Counted from the stretch's first letter, positions 9,879-19,951 are shown. The stretch is 64,000 nt of DNA from Ensifer canadensis (GCF_017488845.2 NZ_CP083370.1:1302001-1366000), one strand, 5' to 3'. Program-made: numbers and translations. The notes: generated by a model not told the origin, from the letters alone.

Positions 9879-10991
9879 ATGGTTTCAGATACGCAGGACG
9901 GGCCCGTCATGGCAACGCGACGGACGGCGGGCGTATCTTTCGCGGCGAGCCTGACATTCGAGGATATCCACCACAACTACCATTCCAAGGAGACTATCAA
10001 GGGCGTCAGCCTGGCGGCCAAGGCCGGCGAGGTCCTTTGCCTGCTCGGCCCCTCCGGTTCCGGCAAGACGACGCTGCTGCGGATCGCCGCCGGCATCGAG
10101 ATGCAAAGAGCCGGCCGCCTCCTGCTTAACGGCCAGGAGATTTCTGGCCCGTCGGTCTTCTTGCCGCCGGAAAAGCGCGGTGTCGGTCTGATGTTCCAGG
10201 ACTTTGCGCTGTTTCCGCACATGACGATCCGCGACAATGTTCGCTTTGGGCTGACGGCGCTTCCGAAGAAAGAAGCGCTGATCCAGGCCGACGCAGCCCT
10301 GGAACGGGTCGGTCTTTCGCATTACGGAGATCGTTATCCCCATGTGCTTTCGGGTGGCGAGCAGCAGCGTGTGGCGCTCGCCCGTGCGCTCGCGCCGCGG
10401 CCTGCTGTGCTGTTGATGGACGAACCGTTCTCCGGGCTCGACTCGCGGCTCAAGGATTCGATCCGCGCCGATACGCTCGCCATCCTCAGAGAGACGCGTG
10501 CCACCGCGATCGTCGTCACGCATGATGCCGAGGAAGCGATGCGCATGGCCGACCGGATCGCTCTGCTCAAGGATGGGCGCCTGGTCCAGGTCGGCACCGC
10601 CGACGAGCTTTATCGAGAGCCACGGGACCTGTTTGCCGCCGGTTTCTTTTCGGAAATCAACGTGTTCGACGCCCAGGTGCGCAACGGTCGCGTCGATACG
10701 CCGCTCGGCGGCGTGGATGCCAGCAAGTACCGCGATGGCCAGCGCCTTTCCGTGGCCGTGCGGCTTTCGGGGCTGCGTGTCGGCAAGGACGAAGGCGACA
10801 TACAGGCGCGGATCGTCTCGCGCCGTTTCATCGGCGTTGTCGAACTGCTCGAACTGGCTGTGGCGGGCTGCGATGGAACCGTGCGCGCCCGTATCCGCGC
10901 GGACCAATTGCCGCAAGGATTGCGCGATGTAATGCTTTCAGTTAACGAGCGGGATATATTGCTGTTTGAAAAAGATGTTCCGACATCTTAG
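9879..10991 (+). CDS. ABC transporter ATP-binding protein, iron(III)/spermidine type (orphan)
   Basis: 370 aa. Walker A GPSGSGKTT is at 57-65, the Q-loop at MFQDFALFPHM, signature LSGGEQQ at 157-163, Walker B VLLMDEP at 177-183, and the switch histidine in VVTHDAEEAMRMAD. A C-terminal regulatory domain of roughly 110 residues is present, as in the MalK/FbpC/PotA group. No permease or binding-protein gene lies nearby: scpB precedes it and tatA follows. It therefore serves a transporter encoded elsewhere, or has another role. Substrate cannot be deduced. Confidence 0.85.
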   Translation: MVSDTQDGPVMATRRTAGVSFAASLTFEDIHHNYHSKETIKGVSLAAKAGEVLCLLGPSGSGKTTLLRIAAGIEMQRAGRLLLNGQEISGPSVFLPPEKRGVGLMFQDFALFPHMTIRDNVRFGLTALPKKEALIQADAALERVGLSHYGDRYPHVLSGGEQQRVALARALAPRPAVLLMDEPFSGLDSRLKDSIRADTLAILRETRATAIVVTHDAEEAMRMADRIALLKDGRLVQVGTADELYREPRDLFAAGFFSEINVFDAQVRNGRVDTPLGGVDASKYRDGQRLSVAVRLSGLRVGKDEGDIQARIVSRRFIGVVELLELAVAGCDGTVRARIRADQLPQGLRDVMLSVNERDILLFEKDVPTS

Positions 10992-11085
10992 GGTCTGTGG
11001 CGAAAAGAGGCTGTGCTGGTGGCGCGCCTGAAAATTGACACGCGAATAGGGCCTAAATCGGGGAAGGCTCAGAGGGAGTAAACGC

Positions 11086-11292
11086 ATGGGTTCCTTTAGT
11101 ATCTGGCACTGGCTGATCGTTCTGGTCGTGGTGCTGTTGTTGTTCGGTCGCGGCAAGATTCCGGAACTGATGGGCGACGTTGCCAAGGGCATCAAGAGTT
11201 TCAAGAAGGGCATGAACGACGACGACGTCGCTTCCGCCGACAAGCCGCTCGACGGCAAGACTGTTGATCACAAGTCTGACGAAGTTCGCTAA
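11086..11292 (+). CDS. tatA: Sec-independent (twin-arginine) translocase subunit TatA
   Basis: 68 aa. An N-terminal transmembrane helix ([16 protein letters not shown], residues 6-21) is followed by the hinge [11 protein letters not shown] and an amphipathic helix, [10 protein letters not shown], then a short acidic tail. This is the standard TatA layout; TatA oligomerises to make the passage for folded proteins with RR signal peptides. Start ATG 11086 has the upstream ribosome-binding sequence AGAGGGAG. First gene of tatABC. Confidence 0.95.
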   Translation: MGSFSIWHWLIVLVVVLLLFGRGKIPELMGDVAKGIKSFKKGMNDDDVASADKPLDGKTVDHKSDEVR

Positions 11293-11366
11293 CGATCGAG
11301 CACCGATAGGGCCAGGCTGGGATTACCTCCCGGCCGGCCGCACCACGGGTTTGCAGGACATATCGA

Positions 11367-12026
11367 ATGCTTGATATCGGCTGGACCGAGCTAGTCGTCA
11401 TTGCCATCGTACTGATCGTTGTTGTCGGACCGAAGGATTTGCCGCCGATGTTGCGCGCCTTTGGCCGCATGACGTCGAAGCTGCGCGGCATGGCGTCGGA
11501 TTTCCGCCAGCAATTCGATGAGGCGTTGCGTGAGGCGGATCTCGAAGACGTCCGTAAAACGATCAGCGACGCGCAAAGCCTCAATCCGGCAAATGCGCTA
11601 CGTGACGCGATGAACCCGTTGCGCCAGATCGGCAACGAGATCAAATCCGATCTCCAGAAGGCCGCATCACCAGACAAGGCGCCCGTATCCGCTGCAGAGC
11701 CGCCAGTTTCCTCCGTGGAACCGGTTGCCGTTGGCGCGGCCGAGGCAAAGCCAGCCAACAGCATTGCGGCCGCGGCGATTGGTTCTGCCAGCCGGCAAAT
11801 GCAGCGTGCCGAAGCTTCTGAGCCTGCGGCAAAGCCGAAACGGGTAACGAAGGCCAAGGCAGACGCTACGCCCGCGCCCAAGAAGGCCTCACCGGCGAAG
11901 GCGGCAACCGCCAAATCTGCACCCGCCAAGACGGCTGCAAAGAGGCCTTCCAAGGTCGAGGCAGAGCAGCCGAAAGAAAAAACACAAAAGACACGCGCGG
12001 CAACGCGCAAGAAAGGTGACGTATGA
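11367..12026 (+). CDS. tatB: Twin-arginine translocase subunit TatB
   Basis: 219 aa. The N-terminal helix (MLDIGWTELVVIAIVLIVVVGPKDLP) carries the conserved glutamate E8 and the GP hinge that separate TatB from TatA. A long amphipathic helix follows (LRAFGRMTSKLRGMASDF), then a low-complexity Ala/Lys/Pro-rich C-terminal half, usual in rhizobial TatB. TatB and TatC form the signal-peptide receptor. The stop overlaps the tatC start as ATGA. Confidence 0.93.
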   Translation: MLDIGWTELVVIAIVLIVVVGPKDLPPMLRAFGRMTSKLRGMASDFRQQFDEALREADLEDVRKTISDAQSLNPANALRDAMNPLRQIGNEIKSDLQKAASPDKAPVSAAEPPVSSVEPVAVGAAEAKPANSIAAAAIGSASRQMQRAEASEPAAKPKRVTKAKADATPAPKKASPAKAATAKSAPAKTAAKRPSKVEAEQPKEKTQKTRAATRKKGDV

Positions 12027-12865
12027 GCGGCGATATCGAGGACCGGCCGCAGCCGCTGATCGAACATCTGATCGAGCTCAGAAAGCGGCTGATGTGGGCC
12101 GTTGGCGCGTTCTTCATCGCCTTTCTCGTCTGCTTCTACTTTGCCAAGGGTCTCTTCAACCTTCTGGTGCTGCCGTTCAAATGGGCGGTCGGTTGGGCCG
12201 GGATGGATCAACGCAATGTCGAGCTGATCTACACTGCTCCGCAGGAGTTCTTTTTCACCCAGATCAAGGTGGCGATGTTCGGCGCTCTCGTGATCGCCTT
12301 TCCGGTGATCGCGTCGCAGATCTACAAGTTCGTCGCCCCCGGCCTCTACAAGAACGAGCGTGCGGCATTCCTGCCGTTCCTGATTGCCTCGCCGCTCCTG
12401 TTCCTGCTCGGTGGCGCGCTCGTCTATTTCTTCTTCACGCCGATGGTCATGTGGTTCTTCCTGGCGATGGAGCAGGGCGGTGACGAGGGGCATGTTGCAA
12501 TCCAGCTTCTGCCCAAGGTCTCGGAATATCTGAGCCTGATCATGTCGCTGGTCTTTGCTTTCGGCCTCGTGTTCCAGCTGCCGGTGGTCACCACGCTTCT
12601 GGCCCGCGTTGGCTTCGTCAGCGCACAGGGACTTGCCGAGAAGCGCAAATACGCGATCGTGATTGCCTTCATTGTCGCGGCCGTCCTGACACCGCCGGAC
12701 CCAGTCTCCCAGATCGGCCTTGCACTGCCCGCCATCCTTCTCTACGAAATTTCGATCTATACGGCGCGACTCGTCGAGAGACAGCGGGCAGCGGATGCGC
12801 TCAAGCGTGAGGCTGCCCAGTCGCAGGAAGAAACTTCCGAAGAGGTTGGCCCCGCAAAGGGCTGA
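12023..12865 (+). CDS. tatC: Twin-arginine translocase subunit TatC
   Basis: 280 aa polytopic membrane protein with six predicted helices. The N-terminal cytoplasmic motif [13 protein letters not shown] and the first-loop [12 protein letters not shown] block are TatC hallmarks. The C-terminus is charged and variable. TatC recognises twin-arginine signal peptides together with TatB. Start overlaps tatB by 4 nt, so the three tat genes form one operon; serS follows 47 bp downstream. Confidence 0.95.
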   Translation: MSGDIEDRPQPLIEHLIELRKRLMWAVGAFFIAFLVCFYFAKGLFNLLVLPFKWAVGWAGMDQRNVELIYTAPQEFFFTQIKVAMFGALVIAFPVIASQIYKFVAPGLYKNERAAFLPFLIASPLLFLLGGALVYFFFTPMVMWFFLAMEQGGDEGHVAIQLLPKVSEYLSLIMSLVFAFGLVFQLPVVTTLLARVGFVSAQGLAEKRKYAIVIAFIVAAVLTPPDPVSQIGLALPAILLYEISIYTARLVERQRAADALKREAAQSQEETSEEVGPAKG

Positions 12866-12912
12866 GCATTCGACGGTTCCGCGCCGTGACCTGCAAAACG
12901 CGTGGAACGACA

Positions 12913-14196
12913 ATGCTTGATATCAAATGGATCCGTGAGAATGCCGATGTGCTGGATGCCGCCCTGGCGAAGCGGGGCGCGGAACCATCGTCTGCGTCGC
13001 TGATCGCCATCGACGAACGTCGCCGCACAATCCTTCAGTCGCTGCAGGACATGCAGTCGCGCCGCAACGCGGCGTCGAAGGATATCGGCGCGGCCATGGC
13101 ACAGAAGAACAATGAGCTCGCCGAAAAGCTCAAGGCCGAAGTTGCCGAACTGAAGAATTCAATGCCGGCGCTCGAGGAAGAGAGCCGCCAGGTCGAAGCC
13201 GAACTGAACGACGCCCTGTCGCGTCTTCCTAATATTCCGCTCGACGACGTCCCTGTTGGTTCGGACGAGGCGGGCAATGTCGTGACACGGGTTATCGGTG
13301 CCAAACCCACCTGGAACCACCAGCCGCGCGAGCATTTCGAAGTCGGCGAGGCGCTCGGGCTGATGGATTTTGAGGGAGCCGCGCGCATTGCCGGATCCCG
13401 CTTCACCATCCTGAAGGGCCAGCTCGCCCGGCTCGAACGCGCGCTCGGCCAGTTCATGCTCGACCTGCACACCCAAGAGCACGGCTATACCGAAGTACAG
13501 CCGCCGCTATTGGTGCGTGACGATGCGATGTACGGCACCGGCCAACTGCCGAAATTTGCCGAAGACCTGTTCCGCACAACCGACGATCGCTGGTTGATCC
13601 CGACGGCGGAAGTGCCATTGACCAACATCGTGCGCGAGCAGATCCTCGATGGCGAAAAGCTGCCGTTGCGCTTTACCGCGTTGACCCCGTCCTTTCGTTC
13701 GGAGGCCGGTTCTTCGGGCCGCGACACGCGTGGCATGCTGCGCCAGCACCAGTTCAACAAGGTCGAACTCGTGTCGATCACCGATGCCGAGACGTCCGTT
13801 GCCGAGCATGAGCGCATGACTGCCTGCGCCGAAGAAGTGCTGAAGCGTCTGGGTCTGCACTACCGCGTGATGACGCTTTGCACCGGCGACATGGGCTTTG
13901 GCGCCCGCAAGACCTACGATCTCGAGGTCTGGTTGCCGGGACAGGACACATATCGCGAGATTTCGTCCTGCTCGGTCTGCGGCGATTTCCAGGCGCGGCG
14001 CATGAATGCGCGTTACCGCAACAAGGAAGACAAGGGCACAAGGTTCGTTCACTCGCTGAACGGTTCCGGCGTCGCCGTCGGCCGCGCCCTGATCGCCGTT
14101 ATCGAAAATTACCTGAACGCCGACGGCTCGGTTTCGGTGCCGGATGTATTGCTTCCCTATATGGGCGGCCAGAAACGTATCGAAAAAGCTGCCTGA
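12913..14196 (+). CDS. serS: Seryl-tRNA synthetase
   Basis: 427 aa class II synthetase, full length. The N-terminal long antiparallel coiled coil (about residues 25-110, rich in Lys/Glu) binds the long variable arm of tRNA-Ser. Motif 2 surrounds [14 protein letters not shown], with TAEVPLTN upstream, and motif 3 is [17 protein letters not shown] near residues 380-400. ATG 12913 is chosen over an upstream in-frame ATG at 12886 because the family begins [10 protein letters not shown]. Confidence 0.96.
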   Translation: MLDIKWIRENADVLDAALAKRGAEPSSASLIAIDERRRTILQSLQDMQSRRNAASKDIGAAMAQKNNELAEKLKAEVAELKNSMPALEEESRQVEAELNDALSRLPNIPLDDVPVGSDEAGNVVTRVIGAKPTWNHQPREHFEVGEALGLMDFEGAARIAGSRFTILKGQLARLERALGQFMLDLHTQEHGYTEVQPPLLVRDDAMYGTGQLPKFAEDLFRTTDDRWLIPTAEVPLTNIVREQILDGEKLPLRFTALTPSFRSEAGSSGRDTRGMLRQHQFNKVELVSITDAETSVAEHERMTACAEEVLKRLGLHYRVMTLCTGDMGFGARKTYDLEVWLPGQDTYREISSCSVCGDFQARRMNARYRNKEDKGTRFVHSLNGSGVAVGRALIAVIENYLNADGSVSVPDVLLPYMGGQKRIEKAA

Positions 14197-14212
14197 CGGG
14201 AAAGAAATCGCA

Positions 14213-14983
14213 ATGCGGATCCTGCTGACAAACGACGATGGCATCCACGCCGAAGGCCTTGCGGTCCTCGAGCGGATAGCCAAGACGCTTTCCGAGGATG
14301 TCTGGGTGGTGGCGCCCGAGGCCGATCAGAGCGGTCTTGCCCATTCGCTGACGTTGTCGGAACCGCTGCGCTTGCGTCAGATCTCCGAGAAGCGTTTTGC
14401 GCTCAGGGGCACGCCGACTGATTGCGTGATCATGGCTGTGCGCAAGGTGCTGGACAGCAAGCCGGATCTCGTCCTATCGGGCGTCAATATCGGCGCCAAC
14501 ATGGCTGACGACGTCACCTATTCCGGCACCGTCGCCGGTGCGATCGAGGGAACGCTGCAGGGCATCCGCTCCATGGCGTTGAGCCAGGCCTACAGCCACG
14601 TCGTCGGCGAGGCGGTGGCCTGGGACGTGGTCGAGCGTCACGCGCCTGCGTTGATCCGCAGCCTGCTGGCAGTTGATCTTCCTGATGGTACGTTGCTCAA
14701 CCTCAACTTCCCGAAGTGCTCCGCCGATGCCGTCGCCGGCACCGAAGTGACTTCGCAAGGCAAGCTCGACTTCGGTCTTTCCATCGACGAGCGTGCCGAC
14801 GGTCGCGGCTTTCCCTACTTCTGGCTGCGTTTTGGCGAGCGCTTCGGTGATTTTCGCGCCGGTACCGATATCCACGCGCTTCGTGAAAACCGGATCTCGG
14901 TGACGCCGCTCAAGCTCGACCTGACCGACTATTCAGTGCAGGACCGTCTGGCACGGGCCTTGAGCGAAGGGACCGTCGCTTGA
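14213..14983 (+). CDS. surE: 5'/3'-nucleotidase SurE
   Basis: 256 aa. The metal site is the N-terminal ILLTNDDGI (D8, D9), with [18 protein letters not shown] and GTPTDCV forming the rest of the conserved pocket. SurE hydrolyses nucleoside monophosphates and short polyphosphate. ATG 14213 follows GACGGGAAAG as ribosome-binding sequence, 16 bp after serS. The TTGA at its stop is also the start of pcm, so the two are translationally coupled, as in many proteobacteria. Confidence 0.95.
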   Translation: MRILLTNDDGIHAEGLAVLERIAKTLSEDVWVVAPEADQSGLAHSLTLSEPLRLRQISEKRFALRGTPTDCVIMAVRKVLDSKPDLVLSGVNIGANMADDVTYSGTVAGAIEGTLQGIRSMALSQAYSHVVGEAVAWDVVERHAPALIRSLLAVDLPDGTLLNLNFPKCSADAVAGTEVTSQGKLDFGLSIDERADGRGFPYFWLRFGERFGDFRAGTDIHALRENRISVTPLKLDLTDYSVQDRLARALSEGTVA

Positions 14984-15633
14984 GCGGACGTGTTTCGGAA
15001 CAGGAAGGCTTTGCGGCGATGGTCTTGCGGCTGCGCGCCGAAGGCATCAGCAACCAGGGCCTGCTGAACGCGGTCGAGCAGACGCAGCGCGGCCATTTCG
15101 CGCCGCCGCAGTTCCAGGCGGACGCTCATTCGCAGCGGACGATCCCACTCGACTGCGGCTCGTTCATGGAAGGCTATGACTTCGCCGTCCGGCTGTTGCA
15201 CTGCCTTAACCTCAAGTCCGGGCAGCGCATCCTCGAGGTGGGAACCGGCAGCGGCTTTACCGCTGCAGTGATGGGCCGCATCGCCGAGCGCGTGCTGACA
15301 ATCGACCGCTACCAGACACTCGTCTCCACTGCGCAGAAAAGCCTGGAAAAGTCGGGTGTGCGCAATGTCATCGTCCGCCATGCCGATGGCAGTGCCGGAG
15401 TACCGGGCGAGGGCACGTTCGATCGCATCTTGATTACCGCTGCGTTCAACAGCCTGCCGCGCATGTTCTCCGACCATCTCGTGTCCGGCGGAACGCTGGT
15501 CGTTCCGATCATGATGAGCGAAACGCATTGTCGCATCGTTCGTGTCAGCCGCACCGGCAGCCGCTTCGATCGTGAGGATCTGTTCGACGCGCCTTACCTT
15601 CCGATCGTTCCGCAACTGGCGTCTTACCTCTAG
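14980..15633 (+). CDS. pcm: Protein-L-isoaspartate O-methyltransferase
   Basis: 217 aa from TTG 14980, overlapping the surE stop by 4 nt. The SAM-binding loop [12 protein letters not shown] is near residues 86-97. The family blocks [10 protein letters not shown] and GGTLVVPI are also present. It methylates isoaspartyl residues to start repair of damaged proteins. The surE-pcm pair followed later by an NlpD-like gene is the same order as in E. coli surE-pcm-nlpD, although here a repeat element and an unknown gene intervene. Confidence 0.92.
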   Translation: MSGRVSEQEGFAAMVLRLRAEGISNQGLLNAVEQTQRGHFAPPQFQADAHSQRTIPLDCGSFMEGYDFAVRLLHCLNLKSGQRILEVGTGSGFTAAVMGRIAERVLTIDRYQTLVSTAQKSLEKSGVRNVIVRHADGSAGVPGEGTFDRILITAAFNSLPRMFSDHLVSGGTLVVPIMMSETHCRIVRVSRTGSRFDREDLFDAPYLPIVPQLASYL

Positions 15634-16107
15634 GTTAGCAACCCACTTGCGTGATCTGTGCTGTCCCGCTACGGCTTGGAGCCCAACCATGCACATTCAT
15701 GTGGGGGAATTGGAGCATGGCGCGGCTCGTCAGAGCCGTGCTCACGGATCGTGACGTCTCAGGACACTACAGCGCCGCGCGTCTTATTAGACGCGCAAAG
15801 GTCGCTGTAGCACTTTGAATTGCTGCATGTTTTTATCCTTAAATCGAATGCGATTTAAGAAAACATGCAGTAGGCATGGCGGCTCTTTTAAAAGTGCGAC
15901 GCAGAGATCCTCGTCGTGGCCACGTGATGAGGGCGGGCGGATCGCCCCGACGACCGTCTATTGGTTAACAAAATCCTAATCTCTCCAGTTTCGCGCAAGC
16001 TTCGCGCCATACGCCTTCGGCTGCACGAAAGGTTTGGCCTTGCGAGTCGCTGAATTTCTATGCGGTTCGGAAAGGCGATCTGGTCGTGCGGTTGACGGAG
16101 ACGGCAC
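15634..16107. other. 474-bp intergenic region between pcm and the next gene
   Basis: No convincing coding frame on either strand. It contains the 107-bp RIME-type repeat at 15767-15873. The remainder holds short GC-rich stretches, and I see no clear promoter or terminator in it. Confidence 0.6.
15767..15873. repeat. RIME1-like rhizobial intergenic mosaic element
   Basis: 107 bp made of two consecutive large imperfect palindromes. The first runs from CTACAGCG to CGCTGTAG with inner arms GCGCGTC/GACGCGC. The second runs from GCATGTTT to AAACATGC with inner ATCCTTAAATCG/CGATTTAAG. Length and double-palindrome layout fit the RIME1 family known from Sinorhizobium and Agrobacterium. Assignment is by structure, not alignment. 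Confidence 0.75.
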
Positions 16108-16752
16108 ATGCAGATTGCGAACAGGCTGACGGCCGCGGCATCAGGCGATGGACTGGGCAACCTTGCCGGCCGTGCGGCGGGGCAATCCGGCGCAGGCGGT
16201 AAGGATGAAAATGCCGCTCAGGCGATGCAGGCCACGTTCTTCGATCCGACGCCGCGGATTTCGCTTTCCGCCGATGCGCTGCTTTATCTCAGTCAGAACA
16301 GAAGATCCTCCGACGGCCAACCGGCCCTGACGCGCGACGAGTGGAACAACCGCCTGTCGCCGCAATTGGCCTTGCGGGAATACCAGGCGTTCGGAAAGTT
16401 CCTGGAGACCGGTGATCACAGTGGCTACTACAAGGGCTTCATCGAGTACTATGATGGCCTGCGGTCCGAGGACCAGCATAGCCTGCGCTATTTCGGGACG
16501 CGTGAGGCGGCTGTCGCCGGGCTACGCTCGCTCGAATACGATCAGGCAAGCGGCCTTGATGGAGAGACGACGTTCCAGACGCTGGTGAGCGTGCTTCTCG
16601 AGGAAGACAAGACTGCGCAGTCGGAAGCTCCCGCAGCGCCGGCTGGACGCCAGATTTTTGCCTGGGATCTGACAAGCATTAGCTATGAGGGCGAGCCAAC
16701 CGAGCGGCGTGCCGTCTCCGAGATCGAACGCCTCTATTCCGAACTGATCTAA
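16108..16752 (+). CDS. Conserved-looking protein of unknown function
   Basis: 214 aa, no signal peptide or membrane segment. It begins MQIANRLTAAA and is Ala/Gly-rich to about residue 40, then charged and aromatic (YQAFGKFLETGDHSGYYKGF), ending in an acidic helix EIERLYSELI. Codon use is that of the neighbours and the ATG has GACGGAGA upstream, so I regard it as a real gene. No motif that I recognise. It lies between pcm and the NlpD-like gene on the same strand. Confidence 0.7.
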   Translation: MQIANRLTAAASGDGLGNLAGRAAGQSGAGGKDENAAQAMQATFFDPTPRISLSADALLYLSQNRRSSDGQPALTRDEWNNRLSPQLALREYQAFGKFLETGDHSGYYKGFIEYYDGLRSEDQHSLRYFGTREAAVAGLRSLEYDQASGLDGETTFQTLVSVLLEEDKTAQSEAPAAPAGRQIFAWDLTSISYEGEPTERRAVSEIERLYSELI

Positions 16753-16903
16753 GTTTGCAGCGCCGCTAAGGCGAGCCTTTGCACCGGTCTATGGTTAGCA
16801 TTCTGTCAAACTAGGTCTTTGGTGGTGTCGCCCTTAACCGTGCGGTAACTCTAATACGCTTTAATCATCCCACATCGAGTTGCGTTCGGAGTGGGTAAGC
16901 GTC

Positions 16904-18451
16904 ATGCGTCAGTTTGTATCTCCCAAGGTTGGAAAGTCCACGATCCGCCTGTGTGCAGCAGTTTTGCTGGCAGGCGTTGCCACAGGGTGCAGCTCCGACG
17001 CCAGCCGTTTCGACGGCTTGTTTTCGCGATCGGACACGCTGACGACCAGCTCAATTCAGAGAAATACCACGCCGGTGCCGCGCGGCGATGTCGACAGCGG
17101 CCAGATGGCTGTTGTCTCTCCGGCCGATACGCGCAACTCGGCTCTCGGGCAGCCTTATCCCGCGGCGAACGGTGGCTACGATCCGGTCAATACGGCGTCG
17201 ACGCCGGTCTCCAGCGCCCGCGCCGCCTCGACGCCGATGAGCGTGCAGCGTTCGACCCTCGCCGATCCGACGGCGGCCTCCAGCCAGCGTATTGATCCGC
17301 AACCGTTCCCAGCCGCACGCCAGGTCGAGCAGGTCTCCACGGCCACGCGTCAGGCATTGCCCGCTGCCGTCAACGATACTGCGAGCAAGAGCGGCTGGAC
17401 GACGCAGAATGCTCCCTCGATCATGGTTCGCCAGGGCGACAGTGTGTCCATTCTCTCCAAGCGTTTCGGTGTTCCTGAAAAGGAAATCCTGAAGGCCAAC
17501 GGATTGAAGACCGCTGGACAGGTCGAGCCCGGTCAGCGCCTGGTGATCCCGACCTTCGGTGTTGCGAGCAGTGCCGCGAAGGCTGCCGCGTCCAACACGA
17601 TGACCGATCTGGATGGCAGCAAGCGCCAGCCATCGCCCTTGCCGACCGATCAGCGCGATGTCGCAATCCTGCCCGGTCAGTCGCAGTCCCGCGATAAGAG
17701 TGCAGGCAAGACGGATGTTGCTGCAGGCAAGGTCGCTTCGACGGGCGAGGGCAGCGGCAACGGCTCGTACACCGTCAAGCCGGGTGATTCCCTCAATCGT
17801 ATCGCCAAGGCAACGGGTGTTTCGGTCGGCGCCCTCAAGCAGGCCAACGGCCTGACGGCAGAATCGATCCGTGTCGGCCAGACGTTGAAGGTGCCGGGCG
17901 CAGCGACCGACCAGGTGAAGACGGCATCGGTTCCGCCCAAGAAAGCCGAAGGTCAGGTCGCCGCGCTCGACAAGAGCAAGCCCGCCGAGTACCAGCCTCC
18001 CGTTGCCAAGCAGAGCGTGTCCGAAGTCGCCAGCAAGACCCCTGACGTTGACGAGGAATCGCCGAAGTCGACGGGTATCAGCAAGTATCGCTGGCCGGTA
18101 CGCGGCGCGGTCGTTGCCGGCTACGGCGCCAATGTCGATGGCAACCGCAACGACGGCATCAACATCTCCGTGCCCGAGGGCACGCCGATCAAGGCAGCTG
18201 AAAATGGTGTGGTCATCTACTCCGGCAGCAGCCTGAAGGAACTGGGCAACGCCGTTCTCATCCGTCACGACGACGGCACGGTCACCGTCTACGGCAATGC
18301 TTCCGAACTGAAAGTCCAGCGCGGCCAGAAGGTGCAGCGCGGCCAGACGCTCGCGGCATCCGGTATGACCGGCCGCGCAAGCCAGCCGCAAGTCCACTTC
18401 GAAGTGCGCAAGAACGCCAGCGCCGTGAACCCGGCCACGTTCCTGGAATAG
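16904..18451 (+). CDS. NlpD-like lipoprotein: two LysM domains and a degenerate LytM/M23 domain
   Basis: 515 aa. The signal peptide ends in lipobox LAGVATGC (lipidated C29). LysM domains lie near residues 170-213 (MVRQGDSVSILSKRFG) and 288-330 (YTVKPGDSLNRIAKATG), and a LytM domain near 395-515. The zinc/catalytic residues are mostly lost: the H-x-x-x-D motif reads NDGIN, so both H and D are Asn, and the H-x-H motif reads PQVHF, keeping one His. It therefore should not cut peptidoglycan but could activate amidases, as NlpD and EnvC do. It follows surE-pcm at a distance. ATG 16904 was preferred to an upstream frame start at 16880 because it directly precedes the signal peptide. Confidence 0.85.
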   Translation: MRQFVSPKVGKSTIRLCAAVLLAGVATGCSSDASRFDGLFSRSDTLTTSSIQRNTTPVPRGDVDSGQMAVVSPADTRNSALGQPYPAANGGYDPVNTASTPVSSARAASTPMSVQRSTLADPTAASSQRIDPQPFPAARQVEQVSTATRQALPAAVNDTASKSGWTTQNAPSIMVRQGDSVSILSKRFGVPEKEILKANGLKTAGQVEPGQRLVIPTFGVASSAAKAAASNTMTDLDGSKRQPSPLPTDQRDVAILPGQSQSRDKSAGKTDVAAGKVASTGEGSGNGSYTVKPGDSLNRIAKATGVSVGALKQANGLTAESIRVGQTLKVPGAATDQVKTASVPPKKAEGQVAALDKSKPAEYQPPVAKQSVSEVASKTPDVDEESPKSTGISKYRWPVRGAVVAGYGANVDGNRNDGINISVPEGTPIKAAENGVVIYSGSSLKELGNAVLIRHDDGTVTVYGNASELKVQRGQKVQRGQTLAASGMTGRASQPQVHFEVRKNASAVNPATFLE

Positions 18452-18456
18452 GCGGC

Positions 18457-19326
18457 TTAGCCTTCCAGCCGGTGGCGCAGGCGACCGGCCAGATCCTGAA
18501 TGAACTGCCAGGCGACGCGGCCGGACCTTGCTCCCCGCGTCGTCGACCATTCCAGCGCATCGGCGTGCAGAATATCCTTGTCCACCGCAAGGCCGTAGTG
18601 AGCCGCATAGCCGTCGATCATCGCCAGATAATCTTCCTGGCTGCATTTGTGGAAGCCGAGCCACAGTCCGAAGCGATCCGACAATGATACTTTCTCTTCG
18701 ACTGCTTCCGATGGGTTGATGGCGGTCGATTGCTCGTTTTCCATCATGTGCCGCGGCAGAAGATGACGCCGGTTGGACGTGGCGTAGAGCAATACGTTGG
18801 TCGGACGCCCCTCGACGCCACCGTCGAGCACGGCTTTGAGCGACTTGTAGGACGTGTCGTCATGGTCGAAGGAAAGGTCGTCGCAGAAAACGATCACCGG
18901 CACCGGCGCGGATTTCAGGATTTCCATCAGCGCCGGTAGCGTCGCGATATCCTCGCGGTGAACCTCCACCAGCTTCACGGCGATGCCCGTATCGCGTGCG
19001 ACCTGTGCGTGAACCGATTTGACCAGCGAGGATTTCCCCATGCCGCGCGCGCCCCACAGAAGCACGTTGTTTGCCGGATAACCTTCGGTAAAGCGCAACG
19101 TGTTGTCGACCAGGATATCACGCACGTGGTCGACGCCGGTGATCAGCGACAGTTCGATCCGGTTCGGTCTTTTGACCGGCTGCAAGTGGTGGCTTGCCGG
19201 CGCCCAGACGAAGCACTCTGCCGCGTCCCAATCGTTGGCAGCGGCAGCGGGGCCGGCGATGCGTTCGATCGCCGCGGAAAGCTTCTGCATTTCCTTGATG
19301 AGAACGTCGATCTTTGTTTCACTCAT
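18457..19326 (-). CDS. DUF815 family ATP-binding protein (AAA+ type)
   Basis: 289 aa. Walker A is GARGMGKSS at residues 92-100, and the Walker B region is VIVFCDDLSF near 135-144. A sensor-like YATSNRRHLLPR follows, which is typical of the DUF815 family found near dTDP or cell-envelope genes in proteobacteria. ATG 19326 has GGAG 6-9 bases upstream; the longer frame to 19488 runs into non-conserved sequence. It converges with the NlpD-like gene, leaving only 5 bp between the stops. Function not established for the family. Confidence 0.88.
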   Translation of the reverse strand: MSETKIDVLIKEMQKLSAAIERIAGPAAAANDWDAAECFVWAPASHHLQPVKRPNRIELSLITGVDHVRDILVDNTLRFTEGYPANNVLLWGARGMGKSSLVKSVHAQVARDTGIAVKLVEVHREDIATLPALMEILKSAPVPVIVFCDDLSFDHDDTSYKSLKAVLDGGVEGRPTNVLLYATSNRRHLLPRHMMENEQSTAINPSEAVEEKVSLSDRFGLWLGFHKCSQEDYLAMIDGYAAHYGLAVDKDILHADALEWSTTRGARSGRVAWQFIQDLAGRLRHRLEG

Positions 19327-19565
19327 CGGTCCATCTCCGCTTGCTGAATCAGTCACTTGGCTTCGGTTTAACCGGGTAGCACGCAGGTTTGCGCTGGAAA
19401 AGGCCGCACTGGGTGGGAGAGGGGGTTCTCCTCTTGCCCAAATTATGTCAGAGGCACTGGAACGGATACGGGTGCCGTCGCTTTGCATTGCGGCTGCGCG
19501 CCCTTATATTCCGGCCGATTTGGCGCGGAGGAACCGCCGCATATTTTGAACTCAAGGAGTGATCG

Positions 19566-19901
19566 ATGTTCATTACCGAAGCTTTTGCGCAGACAGCCGG
19601 CGCCCCGTCGACCGGCGGCGCGGACATCCTTATGTCCATTCTGCCCTTCCTGCTGATCTTTGTTGTTATGTATTTCCTCATCATTCGCCCGCAGCGTGCA
19701 CAGATGAAGCGCCGCGACGAGCTGCTGAAGAACATCCGTCGCGGTGACCAGGTCGTGACCGGCGGCGGCATCGTCGGCAAGGTGACGAAGGTGGTCGACG
19801 ATAGCGAGCTGGAAGTCGAAATTGCCGAAGGCATCAAGATTCGCGTCGTTCGCAGCGGCGTATCGGAAGTTCGCGTCAAGGGCGAACCCGTAAAGGAATA
19901 A
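19566..19901 (+). CDS. yajC: Sec translocase accessory protein YajC
   Basis: 111 aa. One transmembrane helix (about residues 24-43, ILPFLLIFVVMYFLIIRPQ) is followed by the conserved cytoplasmic block RPQRAQMKRRDELL and GDQVVTGGGIVGKV. YajC binds SecDF. ATG 19566 has AAGGAG at spacing 6. It lies 50 bp ahead of secDF, the usual arrangement. Confidence 0.95.
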   Translation: MFITEAFAQTAGAPSTGGADILMSILPFLLIFVVMYFLIIRPQRAQMKRRDELLKNIRRGDQVVTGGGIVGKVTKVVDDSELEVEIAEGIKIRVVRSGVSEVRVKGEPVKE

Positions 19902-19951
19902 TCGAAGTCCAGCCACAACCGGATGTGTCCGGGAAACGGAGCGTTTGAGGC

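Noticed and set aside
11201..12913. 570-codon open frame antisense to tatABC
   Set aside because: The tat genes on the other strand are unmistakable; the antisense product has no recognisable domain.
17051..18664. 537-codon open frame antisense to the NlpD-like gene
   Set aside because: Shadow of a lipoprotein with clear LysM and LytM domains.
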